A stretch of 64,000 bases of DNA from Trileptium ribeirensis (taxonomy: Eukaryota > Nematoda > Enoplea > Enoplida > Thoracostomopsidae), in assembly GCA_030248225.1 (NCBI GenBank), contig JASANE010030209.1:62001-126000 (forward strand), given 5' to 3'. The position numbers and the translations under genes are program-made. The notes under the pieces were generated by a model. It did no database searches, had not been told where the DNA came from, and saw only the letters and a list, made by a program, of their open reading frames with translations. Below, piece after piece: positions 23,001 to 35,000 of the stretch (its first letter is position 1; each line of letters opens with the position of its first letter).

Positions 23001-26000
23001 TATCAGTTTAAATGTGGCATCCACAAAGGTATGCTATACTTTTCTGATTGACGGTCATACGCATTCTTCGCGGCAGCGGTAGGCAGCTTGTGCCCGTCAT
23101 CTACGTTGTGATGATGATTTTCTGATGAAAATTCTATAAATAAGACAAACTGTGATACTGCGCCGCATAGTTTCAATGATTACAGCTTATTACCAAGAAG
23201 ACAGTTTACAGGCTGACTGCGTTACATATATATATATATGTTACTTTACTTCAATTCAGACAGATTACCAAAATTTACAAACCCAGTGGCTGCTGCTTAA
23301 CACAATGTATGTTACCAAGCTTAGAGCTAAGCACGTACTTCTAAGCAATCCATACTCTGTTATGCATTTCAAGTTGGACTGGTTCAATTCAAACATATGC
23401 TGCAGATCTCTGAATAAGTAAAACAGTTGCTACATGTATATATCCAACTGGCTTTGTTTTGTTAACTAACTCTTGCAAGGTCAAGATGAAAAATTACTAC
23501 TTAAATTGTGTGCTCTACTTACGTTTCAGAGGGCAATTGAATTAATATTTTTTTGTTGTGTTGGAACTTGATCGTTTTGTATATATTATCTATGGCTGAA
23601 CCACAGATGTAGCAAAAATGTGGAAAGTTTTGAAACGGAACTCCGGTTTCAGTATGGCTTTGCGTTTTGCCGGAACCGAAATTCTGATTAATCCCTTGTG
23701 TGTACAGGAGGGTTGTTCTTTTGTGACGTCAGTTCAGTAGGTGTATCAAAACCGATATCAGCGTAAAGTCGCGATTTTAGCTTACATGCTCGGACACCAT
23801 GTGCAGCGCAGAAACTCACAGTCGCTGTTCGTGGTCGCATTTTTTGCTATTTAGCATCGCAATTTGGTGACCGCGGCCATTTGCCAAGCTGTTCCAATCG
23901 CGGTTTTGGTTTATGCTAATGCACACTCATAGATCGCGAACACAGCTGTGTGATTCAGCACGCCATTCAATCAACGCGAAGAAAACGTATGAATTCGGCA
24001 AACGGAGGCTTAGTCGAATTGCTTTCGTGCATCATAAAGCCCATGTTCACGTTTGATAAAGTGCGAATACCGATTGTTCTGAGGGATGTACGATTCGGTT
24101 CGCTATTTTGGTAAAATAACTAATATCACTCACCTTAAGTGGACACATGCATTATATTTCGTCTTTGTTCTGAGATTCGCGTTAGGCTAGTCTTGTGGTG
24201 AAGTATTTACACACGATCCGATATATTTTTCAGAAACGAAAATATCAATTCGCTGCTTGAACACGTGATCGAGCACAATCCTGAAGTGTTAACAAGTGTC
24301 ACAATGCTATACATCAATTGCAAAGTCAATGGCCACGCTATCAAAGCATTTGTCGATTCAGGTATTGTGTAAAAATATTGTTACGGTTTTAAATTGTTTG
24401 CTATGTTTGCCAGGAAAATAACCGGTTACAAAACGGTATTTTTACTACTGTGTCAACTAATTCATCTGCAACCTTCAAGAACAATAAAAATTTGGTGTCC
24501 GAGTAAGGCTCTTAATGTTTCTATTTAAAACTACATGGAGGTTTAACCACACTTGACTGCGCCGCCTATATCATTTGGAATACACTTTGCCTTTTATTCG
24601 TAGTACGTTCGGTACGTGCTGTTTTCAAATGGGGTGTTTTTTCAATTTTCTTTCTGCTTGTTTACGTGTGTGTCCTGCGTCACTGGATTATCATAATATT
24701 GCTTTATTAGCCGCGAAAAGAAATCTAATAGTGAAGCTAGTTTTCTGCTTGAATTATTGCAATAATTTCTTGTTTAAAATGTCACAAAACCCATTGGAGA
24801 CTTTGTCATGTTGAATATATTGGGTCGAAATTTTTACTGTTGTTGCTGCACTGCTTTTAATTTACGTGTCAGTACTCTACTTAGATAAGAACTTAAATAT
24901 TCAATTTTTATATATTTTTATAAATTTGGTTATCCGTAGAAAGCTACAATAGTTACAGGCGGAAGTATCTGCACAAAAAATGATCTGGTCAACAAAAGGG
25001 TTGGTGGGGGCGGATGTCGCGAATGCGAGATGATTTGCTTATTTGTGATGTACGCGTTAAATGTTCTGTACGATCTAAATGTACTTTATTTGTTTCAGAG
25101 CAATTTAATGTCGTATGGTGTTTTGTTATTACTTTAACTTGTTAAATATTCACGTAACATACTTTTTTATTGTTGAATTAAACGACTTGAATACGTCTTC
25201 TCTACTGTCGAATAGACATTCATTTATCTCTGGTCGGATTTGTATCTGACGAGCGAAATAGCCATTAACGATAAACACTATAAGTTGAAAACAAAATATC
25301 ATCTAAAATAGTTGTTTTCCACATGGTCCTTCGGAAATAAATTCGATCCGTTTACCGAGCCATTACGATGTCTACGTCGAGCAAGACGAAACAGCGTGGT
25401 GGCATTCGTGCTACAGTCACTGCCGAGTTAAATAAAATAAATCCTATGCTACAAGGAGAAGTTGTCGTAGACGAACATAGTCTACGTATTTCACAGAAAC
25501 GTCTTCAACATAACCTTGATCGCTTGTACAAATTCGATGACGACGTTCAGTCGTTGCTTGAAGGTGAAAATCTTGACAAAGATATATTTGACGCCGAATC
25601 GTACAACGATTTTGTCCTCACTGCAATTAGTCAAATAGACGAAATTTTATCTCGTCCTGTGGGGGAGGCCGCCCAGTCAATCACAGCGCAAGGTACACTA
25701 GCGAATACAACTCAAACTACGATTCGATTACCGAAATTTGAGATGGCAACTTTCGGGGGCGACCCGTTGGAGTGGCAACACTTCTGGGATGTGTACAAGG
25801 CTGCTATACACGATAATATATCAATGACATCAATTGAAAAATTCAGCTATCTAATGGGATACCTGAAAGACGAAGCTTTGTCTTTAGCGCGTGGTTACCA
25901 GTTGTCGGCAGACAACTACAAACACGTAATCGAAGCCCTACATGAACGATTCGGAGATAAGCAGCGAGCCCAGTTTGCTCATTTCCAAACATTAATAGCC

Positions 26001-29000
26001 ATCGAACCTGCTCGATCGAACAATTTGTCTGATGTACAATCTGTTTATGATACATGTGAAATGCACATCCGATCACTCATTGCCTTGGGCTTGGAAGAAG
26101 CGACGTTTTCAGTCGTGTTTGTTCCAATTATTTTATCAAAATTGCCGCTCTATTTGTCAACAAAGCTTTGTGAGAAAAATGGTAGCAGGCAATGGTCGCT
26201 TAGTAACCTTAGAGAGTGGTTGCGCGCAGACCTGAGGGCACGCGAAATGGGTAAAGCTACATGTGGTAATACATCTACACGACGTACTGATCGCAACAAT
26301 GAAGGACATAAGTTTGGTAACAAGAAAATGTTAACGACTTCTTCATTGTCGGCTCCAGACAATAGCAAAAGTCAAACAAAATGGCAGACGCCGAATCCGT
26401 GCATCTTTTGTGCCAAAACAGGACATAGACATTCTGAATGTCGAACTGTCTCATCTATTGACGATCGTCTAAATATTTTGGGCAAAAAGTCGCCTAAGCT
26501 ATGTCGTATTTGTCTTCGGACAGCTACACATCGTCGAGAAGAGTGTCAATATTTGACGCGCCCCTGTGTGTTCTGCAGAAAAACTGGTCATCATTGTAGC
26601 TTATGCTACGAGAAGTTTGGTGCCCCGACGAGAGTCGGTAAATGTGATGACGCCAATAAGAAAACTCCTGCCAATTCTGGTGACACGACGACGCCCCTCA
26701 AGACTGCAGCCACAGTCACGGTTGCCGAAGAGAAATCTCATGAGCGCGATGTTGTCTTTTTGAAAACAGCGCTTGTCACCGTAAAAAACCCTAGCAATGA
26801 CAGTGTAAAACGAGGTCGATGTTTAATGGACGATGCAAGCTCACGCTCTTACGTTACGGAAGATTTTTGTCGAAAACTTAGCTTACAAAACTTAGGTTCA
26901 ACATCTGTGTCCGTTGGTCGATTTGGCTCCAACAAACGAACTACGATGCAAACCAAACGGGTAAAATTTAACATAATTTGCAGCAATGGAAGTGTACAGC
27001 CGGTCCTGGCGGTAGTAACGCCAGTAATTTCGTGCCCCATCAGTCGGTATCCTATTGACCAAAATCAATATTCAGTCGTTAAAACACTGGATATGGCAGA
27101 ACCACTAACGGACAAACCCGACAACTTACATGTCGACATTTTAATTGGCAGCGATCAATACTACAATTTTGTTTCAACAAAAGGTGCTATTATTTGTGAT
27201 CCTGGATTAGTGTTGGTACCATCACGATTGGGGTACCTCACTGCAGGAACTATGCCTGTAAGCGGCAATGATAATGATGCTGATGATGCACCAGAGAACG
27301 CTTTAGTTCTTTTGCGCCCAAGCGGATTGGACGAACGGTTTGACATCGAGAAATTCTGGCACCTTGAAGATGTCGGTGCAAGGAAAATGGATTCTGTTTC
27401 AGTGACAGATGAACTAGCACTTCAACAGTTTCAACAAACATTGAAGTTTAACGATGGACGATATTTTGTACAATGGCCATGGAAAACCAAAGAGCCTGAT
27501 CTACCAAACAACTTTGGTTTAGCGTACGGGCGACTGCGGTCGACGTATGCTCGACTACAGCGTGATAAAGATCTCCTGGATGAGTACGATAATATAATAC
27601 AAAAACAATATGAAAATGGAATTATCGAGCCTGCTCCGGTCAAACCAGACGGCATGATTTATTATCTCCCACATCAACCTGTCGTGACTCCAGCAAAAAC
27701 GACTACGAAGGTACGAGTCGTTTACGATGCGTCCGCGAAAGCGAAGAAAACTTTACCTAGTTTAAATGACTGTTTGTTGAGAGGACCTGTAATCCTCGAC
27801 GACTTGTGTGGACTTTTGATGAGATTTCGTCTGCACAAAATTGGACTGATTAGTGACATCGAAAAAGCGTTTTTACAAATTCGCTTACAAGAAAAGGAAC
27901 GTGACGTATCACGTTTTCTTTGGGTCGTTGACAAGACCAAACCTCCGGTTCCAACTAATATTAAAACTTGGCGATTTACGAGCGTCTTTTTTGGTGCAAT
28001 ATCTAGCCCGTTTCTTCTTGGTGCAACTATCGACGAACACCTTCGTCGTGCTGATAACGAAATTGCTCTGAAAATTCGTAATAATATTTACGTTGATAAT
28101 ATTGTTACAGGCGAGGACTCTGAAGAAAACACCATCCGTCATTATTTGGAAGCGAAGAAGCTGTTCGCATCTGCATCCATGAATTTGCGTGAATTCTATA
28201 CTAATTCGGAAACAGTTCGCAATGCAATCAAGCCCGAAGATTTGGGAAATTCGAATAAACCAAAAGTTCTTGGAGTTAAATGGAATTACCACGAAGATTT
28301 CTTGTCATGTATTGGCACAGAACAAACGAGCCAAATTGTTACAAAACGAATTGTCGTCAGACATGTTGCCAAAATTTATGATCCGTGTGGTTGGTTTGCC
28401 CCAGTCGTAGTGACTGGAAAAATGTTCATCCAAGATTTGTGGAAACGCAATGTCGCCTGGGACGAACCAGTCCCTGAATTGAATGAACAGTGGCAAAAAA
28501 TCGTAATTGGCCTGTCTGATATTTCATCGATGCAAATTCCGCGGTATATTTCGCGTCCAAATGGAGCTACGATGGAGCTGCATGTTTTTTGTGACGCATC
28601 TATTCGGGCTGTTGCAGCGGCAGCATATCTCCGTAGCGAAGCTAAGTCTGAAACTTCATGCCATTTAGTAATGGCCAAAACTCGGTTAACGCCGATCAAA
28701 CCACAACAAACGATTCCGCGCCTCGAGTTAGTAGCATTGGAGCTTGGCACTTATTTGGCAGAGTTTGTCGAAAATCAGCTACGACTTCAGTTAGTACGAA
28801 AATTTGTCTGGACGGATTCTCAGTGCGTCCTCTGTTGGTTGACAAAAGAGAAACTAGCCACTAAGTTTGTCGAAAATCGAATTCGTACGATTCAAAATCA
28901 CCCTGATATAATCTTCCGATATGTGCCAACCGACCAAAATCCTGCCGACATTCCTAGTCGAGGATGTGGATGCAAGGATTTACGAAATAACGAATTATGG

Positions 29001-32000
29001 TGGAATGGACCTCTTTGGCTACTTCAGGCCGAAAAGCTCTGGCCAAAAAATACTGTTGCTCCTGTTCCAATGAAATCAACGATAAATCCAATAGAGCATG
29101 CACAGCTGGCTATCGTGGAAGCTACTGATGAACTGTCAGTGCTTAATGCAAACAATTGCTCATCGTTAATACGATTATTGCGAGTCACAGCTTATGTTCA
29201 GCGCTTTATTTACAATGCTCGCCGTAATCCTAATGAACGAAAAACTGGCATGCTGACAACCTCGGATTTGCGGCAAGCTAAACTCTATCATGAACGACGA
29301 GCTCAACAAGAAGGTTGCATTGAAATGAAACGCTGTCTAACTCAATCAAATGCTATGCGTCACAACTATTTACAGATAAAAATGGAATTATTCGTTGTTC
29401 AAGCCGATTACAAAATTCAGATATATCGTACGAGGCTCAAAATCCAATACTACTTCCAAAAAACCACGGATTTACTCAGCTTGTAATTGTTAAAGCACAT
29501 AGTTCATGCTTGCACGGCGGTGTAGCTCAAACACTGCATACGCTGCGACAGCAGTATTGGATTTTACGAGGACGAAGTCAAGTCAAGAAAGTAATTAGAC
29601 AGTGTAATCGATGTCGTCGTATTGACGGTGTCCATACCAAACACCAAAACCACCAAATCTACCTACGTGTCGAACAACTGTCCAGCAGCCTTTTAGCACG
29701 ACTGGCATTGACTACTTAGGATTTCTGCTTGTCAAAACTGCTGCTGAGCAAACACAGAAAGTATGGATTTGTCTATTTACATGCGCTGCGTCAAGGGCAA
29801 TTCATCTTGAATTAGTGGAGAACCAATCTGCTGAAGAGTTTCACTTAGCTTTACGCAGATTTTTTGCGATCTATGGTTGCCCAACAATGATAATTTCAGA
29901 CAACGGTTCACAGTTAATAACGATTGACCAGGCAATGAAAAGTTTATGGTCGTCTTTATCATCCAGCAATGAATTGCTGGAGAAACTTACTACTAATGGG
30001 ATCGAGCGGCGTAAAATCCCAGAACTATCTCCCTGGATGGGAGGATTTTACGAACGCCTCGTTGGCGTAGTCAAAAAATTTTTGAAAAAAGTTTTGGATG
30101 GTTTATGTGCCACAATCAATGAGTTACGTACTATTGTAACTGAAATAACAATGACGATTAATTCGCGACCGCTATTGTACGTCGAAGATGACGTGCACTC
30201 TCGACAGTTGTCTCCGGCAGATTTATTAGGACGCTGTCGAAACCAACCTTTGCCTGAATTCGGCCCTCCGGATATATCGAACAAACCGTCTGCCGCCGTT
30301 GAAAATATAATTCTTCGATGGCGGACACTTCAGTCTATTTCGTCTAAGTTTTGGAACGAATGGCGTCAAGGATATTTGACCAGTCTTCGTGAGAAACACA
30401 GCAACGCGACACAACGGAATCCGAGCGAAATGCGTCCAGCCATAGGGTCCGTTGTTCAAATAAAAGATAAGCTACCGCGATCACAATGGCGTATTGGAAA
30501 AATTGAAAGCTTAATTCCAAGTTCTGATAATAAAATTCGATCTGTTAAGATTCGATTGCCTTCTGGTAGGATAATTACAAGACCTATAAAACTACTTTAT
30601 CCACTGGAAATTGGCATTGATGCCAATCACAATTATGACACACGCGAGAAGCCGTCACAAATTTCGCCATTTGACGCTAATCATACTATTGATAGTGATT
30701 CTGATGAAGAATTCCTTTGGTTTGACAGCCAGGAAGTGGCTGAAAGCATCGAGCGATGCAAACGACTTGGAATTCCGTTAACTGATGAAACTGATTGTTC
30801 CAGTCGAGACAGACCACGAAATCTCCGACCAAAAGTGGTCCCACCAAAGCGTTTAGGCGTGGACGGCACTACGATTACGCAGTGTTAAATACCAAATTAC
30901 ACCATCAATATGTAATAAAAATCGTATAAATATGCTGATTCGTATGTACTACAGTTTTTCGAAATATATGTACGTATTTGTTTTATGTAACTGGTGATAT
31001 GCGTGTATGTATAATTATGCCAATCGTTGCTTTACGATGTACGTATATTATTAATTTAGCTGTAATTCATCTACTAATATATAAAATGCCAGAATATTTT
31101 GTGGATATTGTTCCCGGGCATCCACTGAGTTTAACGAAAACGTATCTAACTATTGATCGATTCGGCATACAATTCGGAAATATTCCTGTGTCATCTGTCG
31201 AAATGGCCTTAGCTTATTTCCGATTAAAACATGCAAGTGCAGATGACGATATTCGAAAGATGCTGCACGATGACCGCATGCTATGGCAGCCTTATAACGG
31301 TGGTCTCGAACACTTTATCGCTCGAGTTCTTCAAAACACTGAACCGTGTATTCAGTTCGAATTACGCTTGGATCGTGTATTAACGGCAATCATCGAAGAA
31401 CAATTAAAAAATAGTGGAAATCCAATCAGAGCTCAATTGGAGTATGATATAGAATGTGCCAAAAACCGAAAAGTTGTATATCAAGTGTATGGCTCTGATC
31501 CAGTCATAACGTTGGGTTTCAAAAAAGGAGGCGAAGTACCAAAAATAATTGGTCACAATGTATTAGGCGAAGTGCTAAGTGACATTTCGTGGCGAATGCA
31601 ACATCGTCAATCAATGCAATTCGAACTTAGTCAATTCTTCAATCCCAACGCCTTTATGTCGTCGTTCAGGCGGTCTGTTTTAATTATCACAGACAGTCAG
31701 GGACGACACTTGCGAAGTGCAAAATTCAATGCGACGATAGTCGCTGTAAGCGGTGCTAAGTATGGCGATATAAGCAACGTGATTCGTTACGGTCGCTATG
31801 ACCATCGTGAGTACGGACTCGTTGTTCTTTATTGCGGCACTAATTGCTTCGGCGAAAGTTATGTCCGCTCAGGCCAACAAAGTAAAGAACTGCATGAGCT
31901 ACTCGACCTTATTCGCGATATGGCCGCAAGACGACCTTATAAATCGATTTTGTTTTGCTCAGCATTCTTTCACCCGTATATTCCACGACAAAACAATCAA

Positions 32001-35000
32001 GATATCATGAATCATATTGACGACAAATTAATTAATAGTACTATTGTGTGCTTGAATTGGAAAGACTATCCGAATGCTTTCAAGTATCAAACTGGTATGC
32101 CGAAAGCAGAATTGTTCGATGATAAAGAACCTGGGCACCTCAGTGCTTCCGGGACTCTCCAACTTTACAACTACTGGTGCCGAGCGTTGCCGAAACTACG
32201 GTTTGTACCGTGTGTAGTTGACAGTCGACGAACGACAATTGATAAGCGACGTTTCGAACGAGGTCGTGAAGACCATTCAGTTGCTCAAAGTCACCGATTC
32301 CGTTCACGATCACCAGTTATCGATCCACGCGCAGTGACGACTACGTCAGCAGTATCGACGTCTAGTCGATCTCCAACGTCAAATCAAGTGTGCGCTGAAG
32401 AACGTTCGTACAGCCATAATGATTTATCTCGCAAGTCGGTACAAGACGATATTCGAACACAAGCTCGTCGTGAAGACGTGCAATCACTCGATTCTCAAGC
32501 CGTTCAATGTGACAGTCGTCAATCCTCCGGTTTATCTCGTCGGACAGACGACAGAGGCAGCACGATTAGTTTGGAAGTTGTCGATGACGACATTGATGAA
32601 GAAAATCGACATAGTTCTGGTCGACGTTCTAGTCGGCACCGCCATGGTCGTCGTCGACACCGCCATCGTAAAAAGAAGAAACGGCGTAAAAGAGACTCAA
32701 AATGTACATCCGATAGTGGTTCTGGTGAACGTGTAAACAACGGTTGTTGCAGAAATAATGACAATGATGAAAATAATAGAGACAGTTGTCATGAGACAGA
32801 AACATAAATGCTAGATTTACACAAAATAACGAACTGTGAGTATTTCAAACATAAGTATTTTTACTACTGTTTCCAAAATTGATTTGAACAAAATATTAGT
32901 TTTGTGTGTCGGCCGTAGTGTCGCGAATGCGAGATGATTTGCTTATTTGTGATGTACGCGTTAAATGTTCTGTACGATCTAAATGTACTTTATTTGTTTC
33001 AGAGCAATTTAATGTCGTATGGTGTTTTGTTATTACTTTAACTTGTTAAATATTCACGTAACATACTTTGTTATTTGTTGAATTAAACGACTTGAATACG
33101 TCTTCTTTATTGTCGAATAGACATTCATTTATCTCTGGTCGGATTTGTATCTGACGAGCGAAATAGCGATTAACGATAAACACTATAAGTTGAAAACAAA
33201 ATATCATCTAAAATAGTTGTTTTCCACAGCGGGTGGGTGATATGGGGCTCGCACCCCGATAGGGGCCTCATCCACATATCTAGTGTATAACAACTGAGAT
33301 ATGTAACTGAACGTGTACTGCAGCCATTCATGCCGCTAACGTCGCAAACGGGGGGGGGGGGGGAGAGAGGAGGGCTCGAGTGCCGTAAGGGCAACTCTGG
33401 GTTTACATATGTGCATGTGCGTGTAAATGCAGTTGTATGTGTGTTCGCTGAATTTTGTTCGTGATCACAAATTATGTGCCGGTAGCTGTAACAATAGTTG
33501 CTGTAATAAAGCAACAGTATTGGTATGTCATGTATCCAATACTGCTTGTGCTAGGTGTTAACAGCGTGAAAAACAGCCTTTGAAAAAAGAGGTTTTAAAA
33601 TTTTGATTTTTTGAAACTTTTAATTTGTAGTTCATGGGAGTTTCCTTTACTTAGCCTTCGAAGGTGCAAATTAGTTTGATATCCTAATGGTTTTAATTAT
33701 TCTCAGAGTGGCAGTCAAATTATATTACATTAAATGTATTGATTAAACGTTGTTGCCCTTTTGGGACTTTGGAAGGGTATATTAGGCTAAGTTTTGACCT
33801 CAAAATAGCATTCACTGTCCTCACTTCCTTAATTTCCCCATAGTGTTAGTCAGTTGTGAGTGCAGATAATATTTAGTATTACGACTTACTGCCGAACAAT
33901 TGTCGTTTTCGATGTTTCTTATAGCGCAGGTTTTTCAAATTACTGGCTGTGTAATTTTGTATGATCGTACTGGGTCCAACTGGAGGTAGCCTTGCTTATG
34001 TGTGGAGTAGCCTCAGCGGAAGTCGATATGTTTAGTCGGGAGGTTCGAGCTTCAAAGGTCAATATTCAGCCTTGTATTCACTTTGTACCAAGGGACGTCA
34101 GACGACCGGGTAGTAGAATATTCGTAACTTAATATTAAAACAGCCAAAAAGTATGTAGTCGTTTTTTCAGGTGCTCAGAGTACGATAATGAGTATGGCAT
34201 GTGCTCAGCGTTGTGATCTGTTGCGATGGATCGACAAACGTTTCTCAGGGATTGCTAAAGGTGTTGGTGAGCAGAAAATTGTCGGTAAAATCCACATGGG
34301 TACGTTATCATAATCGATTTTGACGAGATGACTTGTTAATTGCTAGAATCTAGATTGTGGTAGCAACATGTGAAGCTGTTTTTGTTTATATCTCACATTA
34401 TATTGGTTCTGGTTGCTTGGTTGGTTGATTCACTGCATATAAGCGTGGTTCGAAGTATCCCTTGCTGCTAGACTTTATAGTGATATTATGTCTTACACGT
34501 CAAATACACAACAGAAATATCGTGGACTAGATGGCTTTACAAAGTTATGGTTATCTGTCGTATTTACAGGACTAGCCGTTGCTTGTAAAAAAGGTGTCCC
34601 TAGGATCAGGTAGTTGAAGCATGTTCATTTGGCATCTAATGTAATAGAGTATATAGTGCGTTATTATTTCTTTTACGCATGTAATTTCCAACTAGCATAT
34701 ACAACATATTTATATATGTATCACAGATCATATTACATGTACAGAAATACAGTCGTTCCTCCTGAACTTTCCAAATCTAAGCATCAATTGGGAACAATCT
34801 GTAGCTATGTCCAATGTATATATTTCTCTGCACTTAGTTTGCGTCGAAGCACTTAGCAGGCACGTAGCTGAGGGCTACGAGGGGGCAACGTCCCTGCGAT
34901 TGTGTCAGCACCACTGAGCGAACATTTGGAAAATATAAAAATGTCATGTTCATAAACTAATGGAATATTTTATAAATATATAAAATTACCCCCAATGGGC

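Larger units (their letters stand above)
18538..23025 (+). mobile_element. Degraded Ty3/Gypsy retrotransposon nested in hAT copy 5
   Basis: Two LTRs (18538-18732 and 22841-23025) enclose gag, protease, reverse transcriptase, RNase H and integrase remnants on the + strand. Its GC content is higher than the surrounding intron. Many frameshifts and stops show that it is dead. The flanks do not show a clear target duplication, and about 14 bp expected from other hAT copies is missing at the junction, so a small deletion probably accompanied or followed insertion. Confidence 0.9.
18118..23697 (-). mobile_element. hAT-like element copy 5, split by a Gypsy insertion (intron 3)
   Basis: The left part is 18118-18537 and the right part 23026-23697. 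The outer ends CAGGAAATAACCGG... and ...TTAATCCCTT are flanked by an 8-bp duplication with one mismatch (GTGCGTAC at 18110-18117, GTGTGTAC at 23698-23705). It is more diverged than copies 1-3 and has lost many CCGGAA blocks. The Gypsy element lies where other copies read through from TTGGTTT..TAAGAC to AAGGTAATTTTCTGATCAG, so the insertion came after the hAT-like element. Confidence 0.8.
25015..33228 (+). mobile_element. Young BEL/Pao retrotransposon with an extra SGNH-esterase-like ORF (DDI intron 4)
   Basis: 8.2 kb element with two ~310-bp LTRs that differ at only about six positions, implying recent insertion. Flanks GCGGA and GCGGG are compatible with a 5-bp target duplication carrying one mismatch. 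Gag-protease-reverse transcriptase-RNase H-integrase is arranged as in BEL/Pao, with breaks in the integrase region. A third reading frame downstream of pol is intact. It lies in the sense orientation within the fourth DDI intron. Confidence 0.93.

Noticed and set aside
30978..31085. Signal peptide or env-type membrane protein at the start of the third BEL ORF
   Set aside because: The hydrophobic residues lie before Met37, which has the better start context, and no transmembrane segment or fusion-type features follow.
31798..32736. Alternative + and - frames inside the esterase-like ORF
   Set aside because: They are shadows of a 609-codon frame that carries ordered SGNH motifs.
33350..33363. 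Poly(G) run as a G-quadruplex regulator
   Set aside because: It is a single mononucleotide run in an intron, prone to base-calling error, with no other supporting signal.
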